The notes under the pieces: generated by a model
What the model saw: the letters and a program-made list of their open reading frames with translations, nothing else
Told to the model about the DNA's origin: nothing
The model's database searches: none
From: a virus
IMG/VR virus record: IMGVR_UViG_3300038678_000291
Location: 1 to 64,000 of that record
Length of the DNA stretch: 64,000 nucleotides
Reading direction: 5' to 3' (one strand)
Made by a program: the position numbers and the translations under genes
Part shown: positions 38,463 to 46,490 of the stretch, in pieces
Layout of the letters: every line of letters starts with the position of its first letter
How positions within the stretch are numbered: position 1 is the first letter of the stretch

Positions 38463-38839
38463 AAAAGCTAGCCTGTCTAATTATGGCTTTTATCATGCTT
38501 AGCCCGGTCATTGCTAATGCTGAAACTTATACCCCCTCCCCAGATATTGTGGTTACGAATGCCATGACAGACGAGAGTTCTGGCATGGGGGAGATGAAGT
38601 TCAGCTTGGACAACCCAATCTGGACTGAACCCGAACCAAACGCAACCGAAAAGAAACAGACCCTTGTTGGCGGTGATGGCCAACATTGTATCTGGGCGAT
38701 GTTTAGTGACCGGGCTGGTAATTGGACAGAGTCCCTGAGGGCCTGTGCCATCCTTGATTCTACAGCCCCAGGCGGAGACATACAAATACAGGGACCGGAG
38801 ATAATAATTAACTTTGTTTCCGTAGAAAGCGGGGGATAA
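38459..38839 (+). CDS. Secreted Ig-like protein
   Basis: 126 residues. Signal peptide ACLIMAFIMLSPVIANA, then a single domain with FSLDNPIWTEPEPNATEKKQ, MFSDRAGNWTESLRACAILD and TAPGG, as in bacterial Ig-like surface domains (which end LD.TAP). It would act outside the inner membrane. Confidence 0.65.
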   Translation: MKKLACLIMAFIMLSPVIANAETYTPSPDIVVTNAMTDESSGMGEMKFSLDNPIWTEPEPNATEKKQTLVGGDGQHCIWAMFSDRAGNWTESLRACAILDSTAPGGDIQIQGPEIIINFVSVESGG

Positions 38840-38870
38840 CATAAAAGGCCGCAAGCCTAGTCTCATCGGC

Positions 38871-38999
38871 ATGTTGCTGATGGTCTTTATAAAAAATAAA
38901 GTAACGAGGATGGTGGTCGAGTCCGAAATCGTTGACCATCGCAAGGGTTACGGCAGCATTAGCTACGCCGGAAGATGCCGACCACCATCTGACATTTAA
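38871..38999 (+). CDS. Possible 42-residue protein over a long hairpin
   Basis: MLLMVFIKNKVTRMVVESEI and so on; no clear ribosome site. The same bases form an 11-bp helix (38909-38919 with 38979-38989), so the region may be structured RNA instead of, or besides, a gene. Confidence 0.3.
   Translation: MLLMVFIKNKVTRMVVESEIVDHRKGYGSISYAGRCRPPSDI
38909..38989 (+). ncRNA. 11-bp helix closing 59 bases
   Basis: GATGGTGGTCG pairs perfectly with CGACCACCATC. GCTGATG upstream could also pair with CATTAGC inside the loop, a possible pseudoknot. No U-run follows, so not a plain terminator. Confidence 0.45.
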
Positions 39000-39026
39000 C
39001 AGAGAAGGGAAAGGGGATGGAAGGGC

Positions 39027-39638
39027 ATGAAAAAGTTAATTATTACTTTAAGTATTCTTTCCTGGCTCGTTGTTAACACGGCTTATGCCCAAGAGAAGCA
39101 CCGGGAATGGTTGGGGGAAGTTGCTGTTTCAACTCGTTACTCCCTCTTCGAAAAAAGCATTGGAATAATGACCGGTCTTGGGTTGGGATTTTCGCTTCAC
39201 GAGGGCGCCCACCGACTTCAAGCCGAAATAGAAAACGTAGATGTTTCCAATGAAAGCCTTACCTCTCTTAAGTTTAATGGCAACAACAGAGAAGAGAGAA
39301 ACATTGCCTTAGCCGGCTTTATCCCAGGAATTGTTGGATCGGAAATTGTCCTGGGGGTAGACGCTATTCCCAAAGACAATTCTATCGTTATTGGGTTTAT
39401 GTTGTGGAATATTTCACACCCATTGTTGTATATAATCAGACATGAGATTGTATACGATGACGGATATGGTGATTTGAAAACCGTTGAAGATTCTGGTTGG
39501 GATAGCAGATATGTAGAAGCTGGGCTTTTGGCTCACTCCCTCTTAAGCGCCTACCGACTTTATTCAAAAAAGGAGGTGCCTGTGTTTATTGGGGCGACTT
39601 ATAATGAGATTGTAATTGGCGTGTGTGGGAGCTTTTAG
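39027..39638 (+). CDS. Membrane protein with HEGAH motif
   Basis: 203 residues. Signal peptide (KKLIITLSILSWLVVNTAYA), then a segment GIMTGLGLGFSLHEGAHRL, an HExxH zinc-protease signature at a membrane helix, then further hydrophobic segments (IALAGFIPGIVGSEIVLGV, FMLWNISHPLLYII). It could be a membrane protease of the site-2 style, but a third ligand is not proven. Confidence 0.55.
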   Translation: MKKLIITLSILSWLVVNTAYAQEKHREWLGEVAVSTRYSLFEKSIGIMTGLGLGFSLHEGAHRLQAEIENVDVSNESLTSLKFNGNNREERNIALAGFIPGIVGSEIVLGVDAIPKDNSIVIGFMLWNISHPLLYIIRHEIVYDDGYGDLKTVEDSGWDSRYVEAGLLAHSLLSAYRLYSKKEVPVFIGATYNEIVIGVCGSF

Positions 39639-39640
39639 TC

Positions 39641-39895
39641 TTGGCAGAATTTGAAGCTGAAATCAGAGACAGGTTAGGTAATATTGAAGGCAAGCTGAAC
39701 CTTCTTGTGCCAGCCATTCAAGAGATAAGAAAAGGCTTATATGGTGAAGTTGGCATTGATCCCCGTCTCAGAAAAGTAGAGGAAGTTCAGGCAAGCCAAA
39801 AAGGCTTTATCGCTTTCGCCGCCCTTATAGGCAGCTTTGTTGGCGGGCTAATGACCATAATAGCTCAATTTTGGTGGAGTAAGGGGGGTAGGTAA
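39641..39895 (+). CDS. XhlA-like coiled-coil membrane protein
   Basis: 84 residues from a TTG with GGGAG upstream. Coiled coil (EAEIRDRLGNIEGKLNLLV), then one membrane segment near the end (FIAFAALIGSFVGGLMTIIAQF). This layout is that of XhlA-type holin partners; it lies near the endolysin. A GTG at 39623 inside the previous gene is an alternative start. Confidence 0.55.
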   Translation: MAEFEAEIRDRLGNIEGKLNLLVPAIQEIRKGLYGEVGIDPRLRKVEEVQASQKGFIAFAALIGSFVGGLMTIIAQFWWSKGGR

Positions 39896-39897
39896 GA

Positions 39898-39987
39898 TTG
39901 AAACTAGAAATAATTAAAGTTGGTTATGTGAAAACCATTGACAGGAAGACTTATGTTTTGGAGCCTCCATGGAAACAAAAAAAATAA
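39898..39987 (+). CDS. 29-residue microprotein
   Basis: TTG start with GGGGGGTAGG upstream; MKLEIIKVGYVKTIDRKTYV. It overlaps the next gene by 19 bases. Confidence 0.35.
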   Translation: MKLEIIKVGYVKTIDRKTYVLEPPWKQKK

Positions 39988-40157
39988 AGTTGGACTGGGA
40001 ATGTATAGGAGCCAAGCCGTCAAGGTTGTTTCAAACAGAAGCAGAAGTTCGCAAGTTCAGGGCAGACCTAGAGGACGCCACAAGAGAAGCATTTAAGAAA
40101 TACGCCCTAGCCAGACAGAAGGCGTGGGCAATGGCAGATCACATGATACTGGATTAG
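39969..40157 (+). CDS. Unknown small protein
   Basis: 62 residues, helical with charge alternation (ADLEDATREAFKKYALARQ), GGAGCCTCC before the start. Function unknown. Confidence 0.45.
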   Translation: METKKIKLDWECIGAKPSRLFQTEAEVRKFRADLEDATREAFKKYALARQKAWAMADHMILD

Positions 40158-40159
40158 CG

Positions 40160-40342
40160 GTGAATATCACTGAAGTAAACTGCGGAGCTTGTGGCGGTAG
40201 TGGACATACCACGGCTGGAGTTTGTGAAACATGTTTGGGGTCGGGATATAGCTTTTTCCCTGGCGATGGGCTAATGGTGATAAAGAGGTTTCCTGTTTAC
40301 TGGGTTGATGACTATGGGGAGGTTAGCGATGTCAATAGGTGA
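40160..40342 (+). CDS. DnaJ-type zinc-finger small protein
   Basis: 60 residues, GTG start just after the previous stop. CGACGGSGHTTAGVCETCLGSG is one pair of CxxCxGxG motifs as in the DnaJ central domain. No J domain here. Possibly a small RNA or protein-binding adaptor. Confidence 0.55.
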   Translation: MNITEVNCGACGGSGHTTAGVCETCLGSGYSFFPGDGLMVIKRFPVYWVDDYGEVSDVNR

Positions 40343-40469
40343 GGGCCGGGAGTTTGCGTTTGGGTTTACCACTGGCGGGATGGTAGTTTCGATGGGCCTG
40401 CTGGCATGGGATGCCCTTAGCATATGGTGGAACGAAAGAATAGCAAAGAAATCCAGGAACTTTAGCTAA
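40329..40469 (+). CDS. Small membrane protein
   Basis: 46 residues (MSIGEGREFAFGFTTGGMVV) with one membrane segment in the middle. It starts inside the end of the zinc-finger gene; holin-like size but no proof. Confidence 0.45.
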   Translation: MSIGEGREFAFGFTTGGMVVSMGLLAWDALSIWWNERIAKKSRNFS

Positions 40470-40494
40470 CACTTGAATCCCGGAGGGCAGGAGA

Positions 40495-40668
40495 ATGATA
40501 AAGTTTTGGGTGTTTTTGGTAGGGATCGGGATAGGCATGGCAATATGGGCGGCACTGCCTAAAGTTTCGGAGCGAATATTTAGTTGGATGGACGAGACTG
40601 TGATTGTCGTTGCCCCCGAAGACAAAGCGGAGGAAATTGAGCAATGTTTATGGGGGCAAGGACGATGA
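40495..40668 (+). CDS. Small membrane protein
   Basis: 57 residues with GGAGGGCAGGAGA before the ATG. One N-terminal membrane segment (FWVFLVGIGIGMAIWAAL), then a charged tail. ATGA overlap with the next gene. Confidence 0.55.
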   Translation: MIKFWVFLVGIGIGMAIWAALPKVSERIFSWMDETVIVVAPEDKAEEIEQCLWGQGR

Positions 40669-41018
40669 CGCCGAAGCAAATAAAAAAAGAGCTAGTTCAG
40701 ACTAGGGCATACTTTTCTCTTGGCCTGCCCCGATTATATGCAGACTATGAAGCTAAAATAACCGCAGTGGATAAGTTAGACGAAATGGTTGATTTTGTGG
40801 TTAGCTTTCTTAAGATTCCAAAAGAACGGATACAATTAGAATGGCGCCCTAGCATGGAGAGTGAATATCCAGATTCTATTTGGATTGAAGTCATTTTTGA
40901 TACGGCAGAGGAAGCTAAAGTGATTCACGACGATACAGACATGGGGATAACTGGCCAGTTAGAGAAAAAATTCCCGATTGAGTCTCAAAGTGTTAGCCTT
41001 AACGCAGAGTTTAGGTAA
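40665..41018 (+). CDS. Unknown phage protein
   Basis: 117 residues from the ATG in the ATGA overlap (MTPKQIKKELVQTRAYF). Helical start, then a mixed fold (WIEVIFDTAEEAKVI). Last gene before the reverse cassette. No family recognised. Confidence 0.5.
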   Translation: MTPKQIKKELVQTRAYFSLGLPRLYADYEAKITAVDKLDEMVDFVVSFLKIPKERIQLEWRPSMESEYPDSIWIEVIFDTAEEAKVIHDDTDMGITGQLEKKFPIESQSVSLNAEFR

Positions 41019-41080
41019 CACGGAAACCATAACCAAAAAATTATCTGAGAAAAAATACGTTTCAAAAACTAGCCTTTGAT

Positions 41081-41224
41081 TTATTCGCCTAACCCGGATT
41101 TGGCATATTCGGTTAAGATTACTCGTTGGAAGCTAGCGAGAGTCTTAAATCCTTTACTCGCTTTTAGTAATTGGAGGCTTTCCCATAATTCTTTTGGGAT
41201 TGTGACAAGAATGGTTTTATCCAT
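41081..41224 (-). CDS. Ribbon-helix-helix protein
   Basis: 47 residues (MDKTILVTIPKELWESLQLL), CCAGGAGAATATC before the ATG. Strand TILVTIP followed by two helices, as in CopG-type regulators. Last gene of the small reverse cassette; a likely repressor of the promoter at 42016-42044. Confidence 0.65.
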   Translation of the reverse strand: MDKTILVTIPKELWESLQLLKASKGFKTLASFQRVILTEYAKSGLGE

Positions 41225-41264
41225 GATATTCTCCTGGTTGTGTGGTGTAAAAATGAAACTTAAA

Positions 41265-41447
41265 TTATCTTACATACCCGTCCTGGCGCATGTAGAGGGA
41301 ATCCTCAACTTGAAGACACCATCTGTCATCATAGTTTCCCAATTCATTAGGCAAATAACGTTTAACTGGCCTAGCCTTGCTCCAGCCCATCAATTGCTCA
41401 ACCGCATCCAGCGCCGCTTGGCGGCTTGGATAAGTTTGGTGATCCAT
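41265..41447 (-). CDS. Unknown small protein
   Basis: 60 residues with CGGAGGGCACC upstream. TYPSRQAALDAVEQLMGWSKA suggests a small alpha-beta fold. Unknown. Confidence 0.5.
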   Translation of the reverse strand: MDHQTYPSRQAALDAVEQLMGWSKARPVKRYLPNELGNYDDRWCLQVEDSLYMRQDGYVR

Positions 41448-41471
41448 GGTGCCCTCCGGAGTTTAGTTTGC

Positions 41472-41717
41472 CTACATGCTAAAATAGCCGCCACCCCATT
41501 CTTTATCAGCTTGCCCGTCAAACGGGCCAGTGAATTCCTTTATGGCTTCTGGCGTGGCCTGGCCCATGTTGCAGAAGACACCATTGCCGCTATCCTCATA
41601 TATGTAGCCATCTTCGGTCATTATGTTGCCGCCACCAGCTCCAGGGTCATAAATACTACCACCAGCAAGCAGAATACCATCACAATCTCTCAGGTTCCAG
41701 TAGCACTGAGTTTTCAT
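41472..41717 (-). CDS. Unknown small protein
   Basis: 81 residues from MKTQCYWNLRDCDG, which follows GGAGGGCGGGAAA. Gly-rich and acidic (DPGAGGGNIMTEDGYIYEDSG). Possibly a small beta protein; no family recognised. Confidence 0.5.
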   Translation of the reverse strand: MKTQCYWNLRDCDGILLAGGSIYDPGAGGGNIMTEDGYIYEDSGNGVFCNMGQATPEAIKEFTGPFDGQADKEWGGGYFSM

Positions 41718-41746
41718 TTTCCCGCCCTCCATATTGATGTTAAGGA

Positions 41747-41968
41747 TTATGACCGAAACCACTCAATTCTTGGTCGGTCAGCGAAATATTGCTTTCTGAC
41801 TATTTTCCCTAGTGCCAGCATTAAATCTACTGGGTCTATGTCGCCATACAACTCTATGTATTTTTGGCTGGAATGGTATGGCAGGGAATCAACCGCCTTT
41901 TCTACTTCAGACTTGGTTTTTGGGTTTTTTTCATTGAAAAGCTTTTCTGCAATTTCATTGATGTCCAT
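41747..41968 (-). CDS. Unknown small protein
   Basis: 73 residues from MDINEIAEKLFNEKN with AAAGGAGGAAAAGGAA upstream. Helical, acidic. First gene of the reverse cassette. Confidence 0.5.
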   Translation of the reverse strand: MDINEIAEKLFNEKNPKTKSEVEKAVDSLPYHSSQKYIELYGDIDPVDLMLALGKIVRKQYFADRPRIEWFRS

Positions 41969-42015
41969 TTCCTTTTCCTCCTTTGGTTTGTGGTTTGCTC
42001 TCTCCATCTGTTTAA

Positions 42016-42044
42016 AGTATACCAAAACGCTAATGTTTTGTCAA
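42016..42044 (-). promoter_or_regulatory. Promoter of the reverse cassette with operator-like repeat
   Basis: TTGACA (42039-42044), 17 bases, TATACT (42016-42021) on the - strand. The spacer carries CAAAAC-ATTAGC-GTTTTG, an inverted repeat in the same place as the operator of the main early promoter. Confidence 0.8.
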
Positions 42045-42118
42045 GCTTTTTTTAAAGAAATATGCAGGAAAAGTGCAATTATTTTTCCTTGTAACAAAAT
42101 ACTAGGATGCTGTAGCCA

Positions 42119-42787
42119 ATGTTAACCGCAACCATTGACCACAAAAGCAAGTCAGATATTCTTAAAGAAATTAGGGATGTTTCGGTAGGCGAACGACATA
42201 CTTTTTTCTCAAATGGGATCGTATCTGCGATTGATGTTTTGCGGGCATTAATGACCAATAGCGGCAATCAACAAACCGACATAATGATAGCCACTTGGCA
42301 GCTAGGTATACGGGATGCCGGAAATTTAGAAGTTCTTGCCAGAAGCGATAACATTAATCTCAAAATTTTGTTGGATGTTTCGTATAAAGATCGGAACCCA
42401 CAATATTTTGAGCGTGTCAAGTCCAGCATGGGAAAGATAATTTGGCTCACATCGAATCATACAAAAGTTATGACAATTGGCGGGAAAAACAAGAAATTTA
42501 CGGTATTATCGTCAGCTAATTTTAACAGGAACTTCAGGTTTGAATTTTTTGATATTACTGAATCAACAGAATTATATGACATGGTTTTACAAAATTATGA
42601 GCCATTTTTTCAGGGCAAGCCGATTAATGTTGATGTCAATAACAGGCCAGTCGTGAGGGATAGATTTAAGACTATTTTTATCTCTGACAATGAAAACAAC
42701 AGGACTATTGAGACAATTTTTGATAAAGATACCGTTTTGGATTTTGAACTTGAATTGCCCGAAATAGAGTGGGGGGAACTAAGGTGA
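42119..42787 (+). CDS. PLD-like domain protein
   Basis: 222 residues. HTKVMTIGGKNKKFTVLSSANFNRNFRFE near residue 118 is a phospholipase-D-type HxK...SxN site; only one such site is present, so it would need to dimerise. N-terminal half has LRALMTNSGNQQTDIMIATWQ. Probably a nuclease-type phage protein. Confidence 0.7.
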   Translation: MLTATIDHKSKSDILKEIRDVSVGERHTFFSNGIVSAIDVLRALMTNSGNQQTDIMIATWQLGIRDAGNLEVLARSDNINLKILLDVSYKDRNPQYFERVKSSMGKIIWLTSNHTKVMTIGGKNKKFTVLSSANFNRNFRFEFFDITESTELYDMVLQNYEPFFQGKPINVDVNNRPVVRDRFKTIFISDNENNRTIETIFDKDTVLDFELELPEIEWGELR

Positions 42788-42794
42788 GTTTATT

Positions 42795-43373
42795 TTAGGG
42801 CTGTTTTTTTAATCTTTTATGTAAAAACGAATGGTAGGATTTGGAACAAATTAGCAGATTTGCTCGTCTGTTGTCGTGTTTGTTAAGATTTCTGTGGTGG
42901 ACTATTTCGGGGGGTTTGAGGGGTCGGCCAAGAGTTTTTTCGGCAACCATTCTATGTAAAGCCCGTTTAGTTTCTTTGTCAATTAAATACTCTTTGTCGG
43001 GATAAGAACCAGGGGTTCTTGGGATATGCTTTATCAGTTTTGTCTGCTTCCAATTATTGGATAACGAGTAAGTATTGGAATATTGCCCATGTCCCCCTTT
43101 TGCTCTGGTAACTATTATGAAGCCAACTCCTTCCAGTTCTTTTGTACCCTTAAGCCAAGAATGTGAAGATAATTTGCAGACCAATTTACTACGAGGGCAT
43201 TTGATGTTTTTAGAATTATATCCGGTGAAACTATATCGGATGTTAATATAAGAAAGTTGAGCAGATTTACTAAGATTATGCCACTGAGAAGATTTCAGGA
43301 GATTGCGGGGTATGGCAATGAAGTTTTTGCCGAGATCGTTAAAATCAGATTTAACCGTTTTTTTGCGTCCCAT
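42795..43373 (-). CDS. Winged-helix protein with C-terminal HNH
   Basis: 192 residues. Residues 15-100 look like a replication-initiator winged helix (IPRNLLKSSQWHNLSKSAQLSYINI). The C-terminal part (HRMVAEKTLGRPLKPPEIVHH then NLNKHDNRRANLLICSKSYH) is an HNH core. This join of a DNA-binding domain and HNH is likely a mobile endonuclease that took its binding domain from a replication gene. It faces the PLD-like gene tail to tail. Confidence 0.7.
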   Translation of the reverse strand: MGRKKTVKSDFNDLGKNFIAIPRNLLKSSQWHNLSKSAQLSYINIRYSFTGYNSKNIKCPRSKLVCKLSSHSWLKGTKELEGVGFIIVTRAKGGHGQYSNTYSLSNNWKQTKLIKHIPRTPGSYPDKEYLIDKETKRALHRMVAEKTLGRPLKPPEIVHHRNLNKHDNRRANLLICSKSYHSFLHKRLKKQP

Positions 43374-43454
43374 GATGCCCCTGAATCATCATGGTAAAGG
43401 AGGGCAGGAAGTTCAGGGCAACCCACCCTCCCGTACCAGTTTGCGGTCACTCTT

Positions 43455-43483
43455 TTGAGTTTCCGCTTATATTGTGCTATACT
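43455..43483 (+). promoter_or_regulatory. Forward promoter of the packaging region
   Basis: TTGAGT (43455-43460), 17 bases, TATACT (43478-43483). It points into the small genes before the terminase. Confidence 0.65.
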
Positions 43484-43531
43484 ATAACAATGGACATGGA
43501 AAAGCAAGCTAAAACGGGAGGAGGTAAGTGG

Positions 43532-43699
43532 ATGCCCGAAAAGTATGTCTTAAAGCCCCTTAAGGTGGATGTACGGCCCTATGGCCACAACTTGACAGTG
43601 GAACACTTAATGCCAGATGGGAGTTTGCTTAGGGTTAGGCTTGGTGTGCCCCCCCCCGAATCATTTATGCCCACTCTACCAGTAAAAAACAATGTCTGA
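43532..43699 (+). CDS. Unknown small protein
   Basis: 55 residues from the ATG after GGGAGGAGGTAAGTGG (MPEKYVLKPLKVDVRP). Strand-rich, Pro-rich end. Unknown. Confidence 0.5.
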   Translation: MPEKYVLKPLKVDVRPYGHNLTVEHLMPDGSLLRVRLGVPPPESFMPTLPVKNNV

Positions 43700-43925
43700 A
43701 CTCTGCACAAACATTCATGAAGAGCTTGGCATGAACAAGCCCAGTGATTACGAATATCGTTACGCTTTGTCTGGACAGCTTGAGAAATATAGACAGGAAG
43801 GATGGGAGCTAATAGCTTATGCTGGCCACGGAGTTGATCATGCGCCGGTATTATTCATAAGAAGGCGGCTTGGGTGGTATGCAAGGATAAAACGGTACCT
43901 AAATGCTTCTGCCAGGTACCACTGA
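43692..43925 (+). CDS. Unknown small protein
   Basis: 77 residues, eight-base overlap with the previous gene. YRYALSGQLEKYRQEGWELIAYAG is a pattern of small DUF-type domains with EGWE near a strand. Basic end. Confidence 0.5.
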   Translation: MSELCTNIHEELGMNKPSDYEYRYALSGQLEKYRQEGWELIAYAGHGVDHAPVLFIRRRLGWYARIKRYLNASARYH

Positions 43926-44041
43926 TCACCGATTCGGGGAAATGTGCACAGTGTATTTGTTTTCTTAAATGCATGTCGGTAATTAAAGATAAGGCGAGCC
44001 GGAAATGGCAAAAGCCCCCCATATGCGAAAACAGACAATAA
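43874..44041 (+). CDS. Possible cysteine-rich small protein
   Basis: 55 residues, GTG start inside the previous gene; KCFC then KCAQCICFLKC gives a dense cysteine cluster. It overlaps the next gene start. It may be a real overlapped gene or chance. Confidence 0.35.
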   Translation: MVCKDKTVPKCFCQVPLITDSGKCAQCICFLKCMSVIKDKASRKWQKPPICENRQ

Positions 44042-44364
44042 ACTTAATGGAATTAATATCAACCTTAGAACTGCCTGCCAGGTGCATGGATTGGGTTAAG
44101 CTGGATTACTGTGGAGCCTTGGCCGGTTTGCGGGAATTCAAGAAAATCATAGAAAACCAGCGGCGTGTATTGGCGCTTAAGTACCACCCGGATAAAGATG
44201 GTGGTAGCTTGGAGCGAATGAAGATAATCAACGGAGCGATTGACTTTTTGCTGGCCCTGAGAATTCAATTACCACAGAGGCAGGTAGTTGTGTTCAGGTC
44301 GTTTAGGGGAGACGCTTCCAGCGTATCAACGAATTCAACCGCAACGAGCTCGGGATACTGGTAA
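44005..44364 (+). CDS. J-domain protein
   Basis: 119 residues. ENQRRVLALKYHPDKDGGSLERMKIINGAIDFL holds the HPD motif and flanking helices of a J domain near residues 50-85. Helix I is short. It would recruit host DnaK, perhaps for capsid assembly or terminase folding. Confidence 0.8.
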   Translation: MAKAPHMRKQTINLMELISTLELPARCMDWVKLDYCGALAGLREFKKIIENQRRVLALKYHPDKDGGSLERMKIINGAIDFLLALRIQLPQRQVVVFRSFRGDASSVSTNSTATSSGYW

Positions 44365-44380
44365 GGGAGATTGACTAGGT

Positions 44381-46165
44381 GTGGCTAAAAACAAATCAAC
44401 AACACCGCAAATCGCCGCAGAGACGCAACCCGACAATCCCGCTATGCGGGAATTAATATTTGAATATGTTACAAATATTGACAATGTTCACCTTAAAACC
44501 GAGGCGATTGCTAAAGCGGTTGGTCTCCAGGACAGACAAACCAGGGAGTATCTCACCACTGAATTCTGGGAGGCCGTCCGGGATGAGCGGCGCAAAAGAT
44601 ATGCTAAGCACTCGGTTTTCGTAGATGAGGGGTTGGTTAGGAGTGCGGTTAAAGGCAATCCGGCTGCCGCCAAACTGTTTTATGAGAAATATGAAAAATG
44701 GAGCAGTGACAAGGAAGAGACCGACCCTCAGTCTGCTGGTTGGGTTGAGCGAGCAAAAGAGCAAGCACTCCATAATGTTACATATCATCGCAAAATACTT
44801 TACAATTCACCGTTGTACCCTCCAGAAATTAAAGCTATTCAGCTTGTTGAAAAGCATATTGATCAAAAATCTGGCAAAATCATTACCATACGCAGTGCCC
44901 GTCAGACCATGAAAAATGAGTGCTCGGCTATGATTGCAACCAGGGTGCTTGAACGATACAAAGACAAGGGAGGAACTTATATCCGTACCGCCCCTACATG
45001 GAAGCCGCAAATCATCAACTCTAAGATGCGCCTGGAGAGGTTTTTGATGGCTGACCCTTTAATCCGGGATAACTATCGCCGCCGTGAGGGATTTATTTTT
45101 CAGTGCGGGCTTGCTCAAATACATTTTTTGTCTACTGATACCTCGGCCAAGGTGGTAGGAGATACTGCCGACATCTGCTTAGACATTGACGAGGCGCACA
45201 AAGTAGACAAGGGCAAATTTGAGGAGGACTTTAGCCCCATGACGGCCTCCAGCAACGCTCCGGTGGTAATGTGGGGTGTTGCGGCGGATAAACAGGATTT
45301 GCTATATGAGTACCTACAATTCAACCTGGAGCATAATCCCGGTTGCGTCCTCCAGTATCCGGCGAGCATCTGGTGTGAGCTGCTACCACAATATGCTAAG
45401 CATTATGAGGAGCGAGTGGCTAAGCTAGGGGCCGACCACCCGGTAATCCTAACTCAATACGACTTGATAGACGTGGACGCCATTGGGGGATATTTTACCA
45501 AGGCCCAGCAGACCAGCCTGCTCACCGGCGACCATGAGCAGTATTCAGCACCTAAAGACGGTAGAAGCTATGTTGTCACCATAGATATTGGTGGAGAGGC
45601 AGAGGAGGAGGAATCTGACCCACTGGTGAAGGCCGAGGGAGCCAGGGACAGCACGGTGGCGCTTGTGTTTGAGGTTGACCACAAGGACGAGGTAAACGGT
45701 TACCCTATGTGTCGGCTGGTGGATATACACTGGTGGACTGGTAAGAGCCTGGGGGACGAGCCGAGCGGACTCCCCGGTCAGCAGACCATATTGCTGAAAC
45801 TACTCAGGGCATGGCAACCACATTATGTGGTAGTTGATGCGCGGGGGGTAGGGGAGCAGATTGCGAATTACCTTGACACTAACTGGGGCGTGGAAGCCTA
45901 TAAGGCTTCGGCCCTTTCGGTAAGCGATGACTGTTATGGTTTGAAAGCCATGGTGAATAATGATAGAGTTAAGGTGTTCAGAGATGATCAGTCGCCGGAA
46001 TATGCCGAACTGGCGAGACAGATTAAGCATACCAGCTATGAGATAAGGCAACATGACCGAATGAGGATAATCAAGCCCCACGGCAAGGGGCACATTGATA
46101 TGGTGAAGGCCATGACTTATTTGTATCAGGCTGCCTTGACAGGCGGTGCGCCGGAGATATATTGA
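44381..46165 (+). CDS. terL: Terminase large subunit
   Basis: 594 residues, GTG start. ATPase part: SARQTMKNECSAMIATRVL (Walker A-like), TYIRTAPTWKPQI, then DICLDIDEAHKVDK (Walker B). Nuclease part: VVTIDIGGEAEE, HYVVVDARGVGEQIANYL and GHIDMVKAMTYLYQA carry the metal-binding acids. The Walker A is degenerate, lacking the GKT triad. It packages DNA into the prohead. No clear small subunit is seen; the genes just upstream are candidates. Confidence 0.88.
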   Translation: MAKNKSTTPQIAAETQPDNPAMRELIFEYVTNIDNVHLKTEAIAKAVGLQDRQTREYLTTEFWEAVRDERRKRYAKHSVFVDEGLVRSAVKGNPAAAKLFYEKYEKWSSDKEETDPQSAGWVERAKEQALHNVTYHRKILYNSPLYPPEIKAIQLVEKHIDQKSGKIITIRSARQTMKNECSAMIATRVLERYKDKGGTYIRTAPTWKPQIINSKMRLERFLMADPLIRDNYRRREGFIFQCGLAQIHFLSTDTSAKVVGDTADICLDIDEAHKVDKGKFEEDFSPMTASSNAPVVMWGVAADKQDLLYEYLQFNLEHNPGCVLQYPASIWCELLPQYAKHYEERVAKLGADHPVILTQYDLIDVDAIGGYFTKAQQTSLLTGDHEQYSAPKDGRSYVVTIDIGGEAEEEESDPLVKAEGARDSTVALVFEVDHKDEVNGYPMCRLVDIHWWTGKSLGDEPSGLPGQQTILLKLLRAWQPHYVVVDARGVGEQIANYLDTNWGVEAYKASALSVSDDCYGLKAMVNNDRVKVFRDDQSPEYAELARQIKHTSYEIRQHDRMRIIKPHGKGHIDMVKAMTYLYQAALTGGAPEIY

Positions 46166-46201
46166 TGTATGAGAGTAAACCCATACAGGAAAGGAGAAAA
46201 G

Positions 46202-46321
46202 ATGCTTTTATCCGACAGGGAGCGCCAAGCCCGTGTGAATATTGTGGTAGAACAACCTGCCGTTTTTCGGGTGCATAAACAGGCTCGCATGATGGGGTAC
46301 ACGGGGAAAGATGCCCAATAA
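46202..46321 (+). CDS. 39-residue microprotein
   Basis: MLLSDRERQARVNIVVEQPA with GGAAAGGAGAAAAG before the ATG; basic. It overlaps the next gene by eleven bases. Confidence 0.5.
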   Translation: MLLSDRERQARVNIVVEQPAVFRVHKQARMMGYTGKDAQ

Positions 46322-46490
46322 ACCCTCACAGCAGATAAGGCGTGAGCAGGCCATTGACCAGCTTATCCAGCGCTTAAGAGATCATTGGACAAAACCTGGT
46401 TTTTTTGCTACAATTACACTAACGGTACAGAATGGCATTATTGGGAACGATGTGCATGTAGCTAAGAATGAGAAGTTGGGGGAGATATAA
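46311..46490 (+). CDS. DUF2292-like small protein
   Basis: 59 residues. QAIDQLIQRLRDHWTKPGFFATITLTVQNG: a helix then a beta hairpin, similar to the gene at 52900-53055 (both have GFF, T..F/VQNG). Such small proteins are common in phages and bacteria; role unknown. Confidence 0.5.
   Translation: MPNKPSQQIRREQAIDQLIQRLRDHWTKPGFFATITLTVQNGIIGNDVHVAKNEKLGEI

Noticed and set aside
38871-38999. Diversity-generating retroelement template/variable repeat
   Set aside because: No reverse transcriptase and no second near-identical copy with adenine changes were found.
41076-42125. 349-codon forward frame opposite the reverse cassette
   Set aside because: The four reverse genes have strong ribosome sites, a promoter and sensible sequences; the forward frame has none of these.
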